The position numbers were made by a program, and so were the translations under genes. 64,000 bases of DNA from Stieleria varia (GTDB taxonomy: Bacteria; Planctomycetota; Planctomycetia; Pirellulales; Pirellulaceae), in assembly GCF_038443385.1 (NCBI RefSeq), contig NZ_CP151726.1, forward strand, positions 868,001 to 932,000. The letters run 5' to 3'. Every line of letters starts with the position of its first letter. The first letter of the stretch is position 1. Shown here piece by piece: positions 23,501-29,514 of this stretch. The notes beneath the pieces were generated by a model, which did not search any database, was not told the origin of the DNA, and worked only from the letters and a program-made list of their open reading frames with translations.

Positions 23501-26500
23501 GGGACGGGGCCTGGCCAAGTCAATGTTGTCGGTAACACGGTTTTGATTGACGGCGTGCAGATCGCGACCTATTCGGGTGGGATTGGTGCGGGTGATGACT
23601 TGAGCGTCACCTTTGACTCGGATGCCGATGCCGTTGCCCTTCAGGCCGTCGCTCGTCGGATCGCCTTCATGAGTGTTTCGGAAAACCCTTCGACATTGCA
23701 ACGAACACTATCAATGCAGGTCAGCGATGGGGATGGAGGCTCCAGTGCGACAGACGCTCGGCTTATGAATGTCATCGCCCACAACGACGCGCCGACTTCC
23801 AGTGACCAGACCGTTGTCACCAATGAAGATACTCCCTACACGTTCATCGCCTCGGATTTCAACTTCAGCGATGTCGACGGTGATATGCTCGATAGCATCC
23901 AGATTTCAAGCCTGCCTTCTATCGGATTTCTGAAGATCAGCGGGACCAACGTGACGCTCAATCAGACGATTTCAATCGCGGACATTGCTTCTGGCAATTT
24001 GACATACTCTCCCGCAGTAGATGGCAACGGCAACGCCTACGACTCATTCGGATTCTCGGTCAATGACGGCACGACGAACGCGGTGGCCAGTTCCGTCATG
24101 ACCATCGATGTCACAGCCGTCAATGACGCTCCAGTCATCATTCATGCCGGCGGAGGAGCTTCCGCGAATGTGAACGTCGCCGAAAACAGCATCCTGGCGG
24201 CACTGTTGAACAGTTCCGATGTCGATGGCGATTCGCTGACCTACTCAATTGTCGGCGGAACGGACGCTGCCAGCCTGAGCATTGACAGCTTCTCTGGGCA
24301 GATTTCGTTTCTCACCGCCCCCGATTTCGAATCTCCCGGTGATGCAAACTCCGATAATGTTTACGAAGTGATTGTTCAGGTCAGCGATGGATGGGGCGGC
24401 ACTGATACCCAAACGATCTACCTGAACGTCGTCGATCAAAACGAGATCGCAACGTTTGTCGATGCAATCGACGACAGTTTTACCGTGAATGAATCCATCG
24501 GCACGGTGTTGGACGTCTCCGCAAACGACTTGGACAATGTCGGTGACTCGCCCGCCGTGCTGGATCACAGTGGCCCTGCCAACGGATCGCTTGTCAACAA
24601 CGGCGACGGTACGCTCACCTACACTCCCGATGGTGGCTTCACTGGCAATGATTCTTTTGAGTACTTGGCTGTCGATTCTGGAATCAGCTTGAGTCACTTT
24701 TGGGGGCTCAACGGCGATGCCAACGACGCGGTCGGTACGGCAGATGGAACGATCCACGGAACAACCACCGTGTCCGGTCAGTTCGGCGACTCATTGCATT
24801 TCAATGGTTCGAGTGACTACGTCGTCATTCCTGACGTTTCCTATGCAGCAGAATTCACGTTGACTTTTGACTTCCGAATTGCGGACGTTTCTGGTTCGTT
24901 CTTTCAATACCTGTACAGCCACGGCGATCCAAATCTGCAGAACTCGGTAAACGTGTTGATCGCTGAATCTGGCAGCGCAACTCCTGGGATCATGCGTTCA
25001 GTGGTTCGCGATGGAAATGATAACCTCGATGAATACGCCTTGGATGTCGATGTGACTTCGCTTGTCGGCGATGGGCAGTGGCACAACTACACATTGACCG
25101 TCAGTTCAACCACGGGAGTGTCGTTGTATTTAGACGGAGTGCTTGTGGCGACAGACTCCAGCAGGGGACGTGACGGAGTCAACCCGACGGGCGATGTGTA
25201 CCTCGGCAGCCGATCGGACCTCGACGCTGATCGACACTTTGGCGGTGAACTGGACAACTTGATGCTGATGGATCGAGATTTGACAAGTGGAGAAATCAGC
25301 ACCTTGGCCAGCCATGAGAACCAGGCCACTGTTGACGTGTTTGTCAATGACGTTCCGGTGATCAACTCCGATGGAGGCGGATCAACGGCAAACGTGAGTG
25401 TCGCAGAGAATAGTACTGCTGTGACGACCGTTTTGGCGACGGACAGTGATACGCCAGGGCAAACCTTGACATACGCAATTGTCGGTGGCGCGGATGCCGC
25501 ACAATTCAGTCTTGACGGTGTAAATGGCACATTGACATTTGACACGGTACCAAACTATGAGTCTCCATCAGATTTCAACTCTGACAATCTGTATGAGGTC
25601 ATCGTTCAGGTTAGCGATGGAGTTGGTGGTTATGACAACCAAACGGTATACGTGACTGTCAGTAATGTCAATGAAGCTCCCGTTCTGCAGAACGGGTATA
25701 CAATAACGATCACCGAGGGGGCGGGAGGTGTGGCACCCCTGAGCGGCAGATTCGCCAGCGATGTCGATGGTTTGGACTTCGACGGAGGCGTGCTTACCGC
25801 GCAAGTAACCACTGGCGCCGATGGTACAGAACAGATGTCGTTCGCCAGCGGAGTTCATCTCTCCGAATCTGGTGGAAACCTCTTCTATGATGGCCTCAAC
25901 ATCGGAACGGTCACAGGGCTGTGGACCAATGGTCCCATTGTCGTCAACTTCAATGCAAACGCGACGATCACGGAAGTCCAGGAAGTGTATGACAACATCG
26001 CGGTCGGTATCCAAGGGGACAACCCAACGGCCTCAGACAGAACCTTGGAAGTCACACTGACGGACGGCGATGGTGGAACCAGCAACACCTCCTATTCAAC
26101 ACTGCACGTCACACCGATCAACGACGATCCATACAACGCCGGTTCTATGCCTGGATCGATAACCGTCACAGAGGATGCCCCAACGACCATCGATCTGTCT
26201 GACATTGATTTGGCGGATCCAGACGCCAATTCGGCGTTATTGACCGTCAAGCTCTCCACCGCGGGTGGCAACCTGACAGCAGCCGCGGGAAGCGGGATTA
26301 CGATCGGGGGCAATGGAACCGCCGCTCTAACGTTGAGCGGGACCTTGGCGGATTTGAACACCTATCTCGACTCGGCGACCCACATCAGCTACCTGCACGC
26401 AACACCCAATTCAAATGGGGTTGGTGCCGACTCGATCTCTATCGCGGTCAACGATAACGGTAACACCGGTAATGGTGGTGGGGTTGACGTCAACCTTGGC

Positions 26501-29428
26501 AGCATCAGTGTCGACATCACCCCTGTCAACGATGCTCCGATGGGCGTGCCCACGATCACGGGAACCGTGATCGAAGATCAGACCCTGACCGCAGATACCA
26601 GCAGTATCAGTGACGTTGATGGACTGGGAGCATTCAACTATCAGTGGCTACGAGACGGCATGATCATCAGCGGTGCCAACGCCAACACCTATACCTTGGG
26701 TGATGCGGATGTGGGTGCGCAAATCAGCGTGGAAGTGACCTACACCGACGGATACGGAACCGTGGAAGGTCCTCTGACATCGACTCAAACAAGTCCGGTG
26801 ATCAATGTGAATGATACGCCATTCGGCATTCCCGCCATCGCAGGAACCGCGGTCGAAGATCAAATCCTGACCGCCGACACCAGTGGGATCAGTGACAACG
26901 ATGGACTGGGAGCGTTCAGCTACCAATGGCTTCGCGACGGCGTGGCTATCAGCGGTGCCACTGCCAGCAGCTACACCGTGGGTGACGCAGACGTTGGCAC
27001 TCAGATCAGCGTCCAAGTGATCTACACCGATGGCAATGGAACCGCAGAAGGTCCCCTGACGTCGGCTCAAACGAGCCCAGTGGTCAACGTAAACGATTCT
27101 CCGGTGGGTGTGCCCACGATCACGGGTACCGTGACCGAAGATCAAACTCTGACCGCCGACGCCAGCGGTATCAGCGACAACGATGGACTGGGAGCGTTCA
27201 ACTATCAGTGGCTTCGCGACGGTGTTGCCATCAGCGGCGCCAATGCGGGTACCTACACGCTGGGGGATGCCGACGTTGGCACACAGATCAGTGTCGAGAT
27301 GACCTACACCGATGGTAACGGAACCGCAGAAGGGCCCATTACATCGGCTCAAACAGCAGTCGTGGTGAACGTGAACGATGCTCCGGTGGGCATCCCCACG
27401 ATCGCGGGTACCGTGACTGAAGATCAAATCCTGACCGCCGACACCAGCGGTATCAGTGACAATGATGGATTGGGAGCGTTCAGCTATCAGTGGCTTCGCG
27501 ACGGCGTGGCCATCAGCGGCGCCAACGCGGGTACCTACACGCTGGGTGATGCCGACGTTGGCACACAGATCAGTGTCGCGGTGACCTACACCGATGGTAA
27601 CGGAACCGCAGAAGGTCCGCTGACATCGACTCAAACGAGCTCGGTGGTGAATGTAGACGATGCGCCGGTTGGCGTGCCCGCGATCACCGGGACGGCGACG
27701 GAAGATCAAACCCTGACCGCCGACACCAGCGGTATCAGTGACAATGATGGATTGGGAGCGTTTGGCTATCAGTGGCTTCGCGACGGCGTGGCCATCAGTG
27801 GTGCCAACGCGGATACCTATACCTTGGGTGATGCCGATGTGGGTGCGCAAATCAGCGTCGAGGTGATCTACACAGATGGTAACGGAACTGTGGAAGGGCC
27901 GCTGACATCAGCTCAGACTGCTTCAGTGGCCAATGTGAACGATGTTCCGGTGGGCGTGCCAATGATCCTGGGCACGGTGACGGAAGATCAGACCTTGACC
28001 GCAGATACCAGCAGTATCAGTGACGTTGATGGACTGGGAGCATTCAACTATCAGTGGCTACGAGACGGCATAGCGATCAGTGGAGCGACTGGCAGCACTT
28101 ACACGTTAGGCGACGCCGATGTGGGCACTCAAATCAGCGTGGAAGTGACCTACACCGATGGATACGGAACCGCAGAAGGTCCGCTGACGTCTGCTCAAAC
28201 CACACCGGTTGCCAATGTGAACGATGCTCCGACGTCGATCAATCTTGTCGGCAACACGGTGGTCGAAAACGCGGCAAACTCAACACTGATTGGTGTTGCC
28301 ACTGGTACGGATCCTGACCCCGCGGAGACGTTGGCGTATTCGCTCACGAATGACTCCGGCGGGCGATTCGCGATCGATTCCGTGACTGGTCAACTGGCAG
28401 TTGCCAATGGCACTTTGATCGATTTTGAAGCAGCGGCGACGCACAACGTCACCATTCGAGTGACAGACGCAAACGGACTTTTCCATGAAACCACGTTTAC
28501 TATCAACGTCAGCGATGTGGATGAGCGACCGACCGGGAACATGGACGCGTATCTCACGAACAGCATTGATACCTTGACAGTGGTCTTGCCGGGCGTGCTT
28601 GCTAATGACTCGGACCCCGAGGGAGCTGCACTGACCGCGATCCTGGAAAGCAACCCCATTGGCGGGCAGCTTGTGTTCAATTCTGACGGGTCGTTCACCT
28701 ATGTTCCCAATGGATTGTTCACAGGATTTGATATGTTCACCTATCGTGTCAGTGATGGTGTTCATCTTTCCGATCCCATCACGGTCTTTATTCGCGTGAT
28801 GGTGGCTCCCGGAGGCGGCGGCGACAACGGGGGAGGGGGTCAGACAGGCGGCAGCGATCCTGGAGACAATCCGACTGATGAGGGCACGCCGCTGGCCCCA
28901 GTGATAACGACCGAGTCCACGGAAACGACGGCGCCGGCGCCATCCGGCACGCGTGAAAGAGCGACTTCGTCTGTGCCGATTGAGAAGATCGAACAGGTGA
29001 GACGAACGGACGTTGTAGAGGAAGACGAACTGCCAAGCATGCCCAGAGATTTGACTCAAATTTCTCGTGTCGCATCGATATCCTTGTCAACGGATCTATC
29101 GCTCCCGGAACAGGTGCTTCGGCGTGCGATTGCGGACGATCCACTGAGTTTGGTCGGCAACTCTTCATCTTGGTCCGCCAAATCGCAACAAGACGAGCGT
29201 GTGGCGACTCACGAGCTGGTGATAGGAACCACAAAGGTGATTTCATCGGCACTGACGGTTGGCTACATCGTGTGGTTGGTTCGCGGCGGTGCGATGGTGG
29301 CGAGTCTTGTAGCGGCTCTCCCCGCGTGGACGTCCTTTGACCCGCTGCCGATTCTAGGCAATAGCGAGATCGATGAGAGCGAATCTGACGAGGAAAGCCT
29401 GAGCGATCTGATCGAAAATGAGGCTTGA
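8501..29428 (+). CDS. Giant DUF4347 multidomain surface protein (about 6975 residues)
   Basis: The ATG at 8501 is chosen because it begins a conserved-looking basic N-terminus; an in-frame ATG at 8378 is upstream. No hydrophobic signal peptide is visible. Modules in order by rough nucleotide position: LESRVLMSA motif (8618-8644); DUF4347 (8840-9310); seven blade repeats with the FVVTW pattern (9360-10500); CSLREA-like entry and a beta-helix with GNxIGTNAAGT repeats (10515-12110); LamG (12520-13170); C-type-lectin-like (13275-13740); cadherin-like; LamG (13985-14660); DUF642-like (14770-15230); second lectin-like (15240-15710); further cadherin/CSPG-like repeats with LamG at 16260-16880 and 17740-18350; PKD (19180-19460); NHL-type propeller (19735-20510); DNRLRE-like (21655-22185); more cadherin-like repeats with LamG at 24690-25330; six 94-residue tandem repeats (26540-28231); Gly/Pro/Thr linker; hydrophobic segment (29236-29328); acidic tail. 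Probably a cell-surface adhesin or matrix protein; the ligand is unknown. Confidence 0.9.
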   Translation: MTLRNWLTQARLTVDEIRDATVRAVQDVAPADTRLDMLQLESRVLMSASPVPSELVDQLADGSGAEPSVQPVGDENGPDDAVSTGPQSGQSESNVLSGRTILDKNGQPLDETRPLAVIFVDGGVEDADALINDLREGTVNSQWLIVRVDGERDGIVQITETLAGLSGVDAVHLVSHGDGEGLQVGNTRLSLDSLAGYSGDIASWANALDADADLLIYGCDLASSESGRDLIESLAILTNSDVAASDDATGGESLGGDWDLEYRIGDVSSETFVGVYSQATWQHLLDITASGGETLVNTSTPENQYTTSFGGGNVAMDSSGNYVVVWDDYRSGNADTYAKVYNADGSVRVSEFRVHGANTSAQDWSNVAMADNGNFVVTWSDSRSGTYETYMRLYNINGTALTGETMVSVLAGVQDAHAVDFAADGSFVVAFQNASDTDIYFQRYNASGVAQGGNTRVNTYATDTQNHPDVAVNDDGSFVVTWMSNGQDGSLNGMYFQRFNASGVAQGSETRISQTTVGEQFYGTVDNDASGRFVVTWMSDDGNQFGIYGRRFDASGTALGNEFMVNTWTQGNQGSPNVSVDDDGDFVIAWHDSSGHDGAGFGVYAQQYNSAGSAIGGETRIAQTTGNDQKDPTVAITGTSAVVAWSGNGTQSGQADSSGVFLRRFDLTGLGPQTFTVTNTLDDGSVGSLRWAITQANMNVGTDTIDFAIGTGTQVITILGTDLPGITDTVIVDATTQTGFAGEPLISLVDGGTRTHGLRLSAGSDGSILRGFNIQGFDTAGIHIESSGNLIAGNWIGTNAAGTAAAANFEGITIWSGNNNVIGGTTAADRNVISGNTNNGIVGSGAANNTQIIGNYLGTDKTGMNLISNLVHGIWYGDSTGVIVGGDDVAERNIVASDGFGISFFNTDNSFIQGNYVGLAVDGSTVLGNDWAGIIITAGSSGNLIGTNADGTNDSGERNVISGNENGILIEGAGSSSNMIYGNYIGTDATGLLDRGNTYDGIRIYDGATNNFIGGAGSARRNIIAGNDQDGIHINGEASDGNFIQNNYIGLGSDGTTVLGNAGDGIFISGGADSTTIGGIGLGNVIVGSGWVGIEVDGASTGTVITGNFIGTNAAGTVVAGSGESGIMLDAGATNTTIGGAAAGLGNVITASGWRDTGSGAGVNVLPAAGTGNLIVGNSIYGNDTLGIDLGTLGVTSNDNLDGDAGANNLQNFPIITSSTVNGAGTTVTVSGSVNTLASLAGVVIHFYATPSTGDVTKREGKKYLGSTTVNTDASGNATFTNVALTGYTGTVVAGDLIMATATYNSNTSEFSQSAVATLVSNSAPSDLQAVSTTDGGMAINADGGNDAYLVADGSPFNGESATTIEVDFQVTAPAIGMTTLLSYATGTNQDELWVGIDSGGEVFFRTSSNGGPGYGSSTHAPKLLDGSRHTLSVTWENTGGVLMFYVDGEQLGLGRNDYQKFTTIDAEGTVVIGQHQGSPESDFANNDTFSGTIYGVRIFNEVRTASEIAASYRSELPHDEAGLLAQWTLDELSTTGVVTDSVSGNNLTLKHATGTGFTASEASLTFAVDENALNGTVVGQAAGIDIDRESRVTQLLAANPNLHFSEETGKFYQFQNVGVQWSTADSSAQLTTLDGVNGRLVQIGSATENQLIVDILNQHGATQAYIGASDSGVEGEWRWGGNSGEVFWRGDGSGYNVDGLYTNWDSSNPNDFEGQDYAKIFAATGLWDDVDGTVNQRFIVEFDADTVLDATNALTYSIQSQTVAGAFTIDADTGEIMVADGSLLDYETNPTHTVTVRVSDGTATYDEAFAISLNNLVESNSAPSDLSSGIELNTDGGNDSYLYLTDGRPVLGGLDQLTLEATFQVDSVTTGYIPIIDYQESGIATEFGVAINLDGSLRIVIADSVPQATTGTYSQLLDGNKHHVAVSWDNTHGDVHFYIDGEYAETVSGVGAGHALYNGTVAQLVVGQDPDDAGDFYSNNIFSGAIYDIRIWNQVRSEAEIALNYQHKFDSGSLPTGLIANCLMDGFNGSNEVVDVVSGNNLSIGHATGVGFIASIPVGDLHISEHATDGATVGYVVPSDPDSPQDIVQDGLFLEAPDPGPYTRYTTGQTFGKWTVESGNVDLLGSAAPLTDLGGRSVELNGNTTGVITQTFATEVGREYQLVFVAAGNFAGAQSHVDFQVSVGGHSQDVTIGHPTGWSASTPMANSYTLKFTADSESTVLRFASLDTGSYAAVIADVQVIEIPAAVTTILNNDPTLSYDAATGKFYRVVTSSEQFSSAIASANTASLNGVNGQLITIRSAYENDLASNLAAGSDVWIGATDAITEGEWRWLDGTTEGDQFWSGGTGGAAVDGNYANWTSGSEPNNWTGISAAGEDGAVLDSDGSWFDLTDDPSLQIGYIVQWDANEVLSSFTFSLTDDAGGRFAINNSTGEITIADGSLIDYETATSHNVTVQVTDAAGNSYSEVMSIAVDNGIEPTQSVPGSQTTNEDTPLVFSSVNGNAVTVSDTVAGTDTRLQVYISTNFNGTLTLSQTTGLSILGGSNGGTFMTIQGTESDINAAFEGMTFTPAGGYSGPVTLDMTTSLGADLEGHYTFDGGIAVDQSVGISQDGTFIGNATTVNDPERGEVLSLDGVGDGVQIAGTFSNPANVTLAAWVNLASGTNQELISLGDSVVIRLDESVGGTGVNAFFYNGSTHYKLGTGTFIAGTGWRHIAFSFDDANNQQSLYIDGQLVAGANQTESISYAIHPNTFIGAHGGGSGYHLNGLVDDARIYTRALSADEIAALAADQAEVSDSVAITVDAVNDAPVFSNLDNNSTFIEGGSVVVLDADVQIFDAELSAADNFNGSFVWLHRAGGGVGEDVFSATGNLAPLSQGGSILLSGVDIGTVSSTASGNLILTFNANATQARVNETLRSIAYSNSSDTPPTSVDITWEFYDGNSANSQGTGGQLTATGSTTVNIIDVDEPATLTVPIAQSVNEDTPLSFSVGGGNAIVVESGSLNNPVVTATLSVVNGRLTLSSTTGITFLDGTSNNSATLTISGTESDINTALDGLQFLGNASYNGSDTLTVTTGSSPAVEANLYARYEFLNGSLEDETANNYHGTASGNPTLTSDAKRGDVLTFDGDDRIDVANSVSSLGDEVTIAAWVNLDAGQQDNVFLSIGDEIYVTLDKSSGGIMGLTVNNFTTNSLNAAHNIAGEDWNHVAATINDVTKETRLYLNGELIRSSSFAFADIDWGTAASPNITIGALSDGSRAFVGSLDDVRVYNSVLSQTEIIAAMGDQGYDSESIALTVNPVNDAPVLTPYGPTLPLTENSAAYTNTVASLLGTSVTDVDGDPEGIAVTDVSGSNGVLEYSIDGGAWAAFGSPTDSNALLLKATDQIRFTPNGISGGTMTMTYHAWDQSTGTSGSNANVTTNGGSTAFSSNTDTVTITITEINDAPSGADNTIMINEDATYTFAATDFGFTDIDNDSFNRVWIMTLPGQGQLLYNGSTFAANNWIDKGDIDLGLLTYEPAANGNGSSYASFDFQVQDDGGTVNGGSNRDASSNTITFDVTAQNDAPTVDHGGAYSINEGDSLSLDASGSADIDGDTLTYRWDLNNDAIYDITTTSATTTPTWSALTSYGINDDGVYTIGLQVDDGNGGLVTSSTTVTVNNVAPTLTATGAAAVGGGVTYTLTLTDVDPGNDTISQWIVNWGDGTITTYAGDPSSVTHVYSNDLAGLALDVTVSATDEDGQYFQATLLAPAYVGDYVSQFKGFDGTTLGNFAPFSDGVDGHANIVVMPSGNYLVSGVDSGNIVEFQPDGTLVGDFVAASDPSLSGPGGLAFGPDGNLYVADYGASKVVRFDGATGTFIDDFVASGLTSPLGLEFGPDGDLYVANRGSAGVLRYDGTTGVLDSGFNVASISGAEDLTFGPDGNLYVGSTSGVIRVDATTGATSTFIANGTGGLLLATGVEFGPDGNLYVADQNADTIRRYDGTTGAYIDDYATGIDGPAYIEFTADHRVTVVSSNQSPTIATNTGATVLEGSLDNAITIAMLNEGDPDDDGAELTYTVTTDVNYGTLKLNGTTIGLNDTFTQADVDAGLVTYDHAGGEFATDSFAFSLADGGENGSTPATGTFSFTITSVNDAPVESSIEGAALAYTENDGEVVITSTLVIGDVDDTHVESAVVQISGNYVNGEDILAFVDQNGITGSWNATTGELNLSGPATLAQYETALRSITYNNISDDPSAATRTVSFIVNDGDENSNTVTRDIAITAVNDAPVNGTVGTQVTNTNTPLVFNAANANLISISDVDAGGNSVEVALTVTNGQLSLSGISGLTFSTGDGTSDTTMTFTGTVADINAALDGLSFDPAVAFEGVAFITLVTDDLGNTGGGSLSDNDVIDIQVGALRFQQGDNGYTGTQDTHVDDGNANTSYGNSTSVISDDNEIHALLRFEDLLGGAGQIPAGATITSAKLNIYVTDGDSNDGITVHTMLTNWSEASTWNSLSAGVSTNNVEATSAAIASLDAGITGWVEVNVTADIQSVANGGSNFGWVFKSVSADNWTFASSENANVSIRPYLVVSYTAPQPPAIDLDSNNSSGATGANYNGAWVENAGPVSIADVDSVLADSDSSQLTSLTATITNLGDGADEVLIANTSGTSITASYDSGTGTLTLSGSDSVANYQTVLRSLAYDNLSDFPDTTARIITIQASDAYVTSATATATISMSAVNDEEVLATNTGTNVLEGSTGNPITTAMLETTDVDNTTGQLIYTVDSVPASGTLRLNGTALGLNDTFSQADIDAGNLTYDHDGSQTSSDSFDFTVDDGAGTTTSATFNWIVTNSNDAPVVTVPSMQNVNEDTPLTISGLSVTDDDGDLTSVQLSAANGTVSVTLQGTSSISAGTNGTATLTVSGTQADINATLATLSYQGSSNFNGTDTISVLATDGGGLTHADSFDVSVASVNDAPVLTLAPGGGTYNENGVGTFVDVTATITDADLLDFAGGFLTTSISANGEADDRLIVLHEGTGPGQVNVVGNTVLIDGVQIATYSGGIGAGDDLSVTFDSDADAVALQAVARRIAFMSVSENPSTLQRTLSMQVSDGDGGSSATDARLMNVIAHNDAPTSSDQTVVTNEDTPYTFIASDFNFSDVDGDMLDSIQISSLPSIGFLKISGTNVTLNQTISIADIASGNLTYSPAVDGNGNAYDSFGFSVNDGTTNAVASSVMTIDVTAVNDAPVIIHAGGGASANVNVAENSILAALLNSSDVDGDSLTYSIVGGTDAASLSIDSFSGQISFLTAPDFESPGDANSDNVYEVIVQVSDGWGGTDTQTIYLNVVDQNEIATFVDAIDDSFTVNESIGTVLDVSANDLDNVGDSPAVLDHSGPANGSLVNNGDGTLTYTPDGGFTGNDSFEYLAVDSGISLSHFWGLNGDANDAVGTADGTIHGTTTVSGQFGDSLHFNGSSDYVVIPDVSYAAEFTLTFDFRIADVSGSFFQYLYSHGDPNLQNSVNVLIAESGSATPGIMRSVVRDGNDNLDEYALDVDVTSLVGDGQWHNYTLTVSSTTGVSLYLDGVLVATDSSRGRDGVNPTGDVYLGSRSDLDADRHFGGELDNLMLMDRDLTSGEISTLASHENQATVDVFVNDVPVINSDGGGSTANVSVAENSTAVTTVLATDSDTPGQTLTYAIVGGADAAQFSLDGVNGTLTFDTVPNYESPSDFNSDNLYEVIVQVSDGVGGYDNQTVYVTVSNVNEAPVLQNGYTITITEGAGGVAPLSGRFASDVDGLDFDGGVLTAQVTTGADGTEQMSFASGVHLSESGGNLFYDGLNIGTVTGLWTNGPIVVNFNANATITEVQEVYDNIAVGIQGDNPTASDRTLEVTLTDGDGGTSNTSYSTLHVTPINDDPYNAGSMPGSITVTEDAPTTIDLSDIDLADPDANSALLTVKLSTAGGNLTAAAGSGITIGGNGTAALTLSGTLADLNTYLDSATHISYLHATPNSNGVGADSISIAVNDNGNTGNGGGVDVNLGSISVDITPVNDAPMGVPTITGTVIEDQTLTADTSSISDVDGLGAFNYQWLRDGMIISGANANTYTLGDADVGAQISVEVTYTDGYGTVEGPLTSTQTSPVINVNDTPFGIPAIAGTAVEDQILTADTSGISDNDGLGAFSYQWLRDGVAISGATASSYTVGDADVGTQISVQVIYTDGNGTAEGPLTSAQTSPVVNVNDSPVGVPTITGTVTEDQTLTADASGISDNDGLGAFNYQWLRDGVAISGANAGTYTLGDADVGTQISVEMTYTDGNGTAEGPITSAQTAVVVNVNDAPVGIPTIAGTVTEDQILTADTSGISDNDGLGAFSYQWLRDGVAISGANAGTYTLGDADVGTQISVAVTYTDGNGTAEGPLTSTQTSSVVNVDDAPVGVPAITGTATEDQTLTADTSGISDNDGLGAFGYQWLRDGVAISGANADTYTLGDADVGAQISVEVIYTDGNGTVEGPLTSAQTASVANVNDVPVGVPMILGTVTEDQTLTADTSSISDVDGLGAFNYQWLRDGIAISGATGSTYTLGDADVGTQISVEVTYTDGYGTAEGPLTSAQTTPVANVNDAPTSINLVGNTVVENAANSTLIGVATGTDPDPAETLAYSLTNDSGGRFAIDSVTGQLAVANGTLIDFEAAATHNVTIRVTDANGLFHETTFTINVSDVDERPTGNMDAYLTNSIDTLTVVLPGVLANDSDPEGAALTAILESNPIGGQLVFNSDGSFTYVPNGLFTGFDMFTYRVSDGVHLSDPITVFIRVMVAPGGGGDNGGGGQTGGSDPGDNPTDEGTPLAPVITTESTETTAPAPSGTRERATSSVPIEKIEQVRRTDVVEEDELPSMPRDLTQISRVASISLSTDLSLPEQVLRRAIADDPLSLVGNSSSWSAKSQQDERVATHELVIGTTKVISSALTVGYIVWLVRGGAMVASLVAALPAWTSFDPLPILGNSEIDESESDEESLSDLIENEA
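8612..8644 (+). other. N-terminal LEPR-like motif of the giant protein
   Basis: Encodes LQLESRVLMSA about 38 residues after the chosen start. Similar LExRxLLxA motifs mark the N-termini of many planctomycete extracellular proteins (Planc_extracel / LEPR-xLL type). The metallopeptidase at 57494 carries a comparable LRLEMLSQRQLMAAD. A role as export or processing signal is inferred, not shown by the sequence. Confidence 0.65.
26540..28231 (+). repeat. Six tandem 282-bp (94-residue) in-frame repeats
   Basis: Units begin at 26540, 26822, 27104, 27386, 27668 and 27950, each exactly 282 bases. Each encodes a beta-sandwich-like module with EDQxLTADTS, LGAFxYQWLRDG, YTLGDADVGxQISV and EGPLTSxQT. Units 1 and 6 share a subtype (SDVDGLGAFNYQ and YTDGYGT) and a nucleotide-identical stretch of roughly 70 bases. 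Units 2-5 form another subtype (SDNDGLGAF and TDGNGT). The even spacing and high identity show recent duplication or gene conversion within the gene. Confidence 0.95.
29236..29328 (+). other. C-terminal hydrophobic anchor segment of the giant protein
   Basis: Encodes a roughly 31-residue hydrophobic stretch (VISSALTVGYIVWLVRGG, then AMVASLVAALPAW) followed by SFDPLPILG and a strongly acidic tail. This is the only membrane-like segment in the protein and lies about 30-65 residues from its end. I associate a similar GYxxWLLRGG...LPAW...DPLPxL ending with other long DUF4347 proteins, from memory. It could anchor the protein after export or be the substrate of the neighbouring M50 protease. Confidence 0.7.
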
Positions 29429-29514
29429 CCCCATAACTGCGCAATAGATTTCAGTGCCGATTCTATCTCGCAGTCCAGAGCGATCGAGTTGTTGACACGA
29501 TCGATTCAAACGTC

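Noticed and set aside
22883-23701. 272-codon minus-strand frame in the giant gene
   Set aside because: Antisense of cadherin-like repeats with no domain, signal or ribosome-binding site; several similar frames exist along the giant gene for the same reason.
26648-27850. 400-codon open frame on the minus strand inside the giant gene
   Set aside because: It is the antisense of the 282-bp repeats; the regular repeat and codon bias keep it open. Its His/Arg/Gly-rich sequence shows no domain.
26540-28231. Regular repeats considered as CRISPR
   Set aside because: Units are 282 bases, adjacent without spacers and in frame within a protein.
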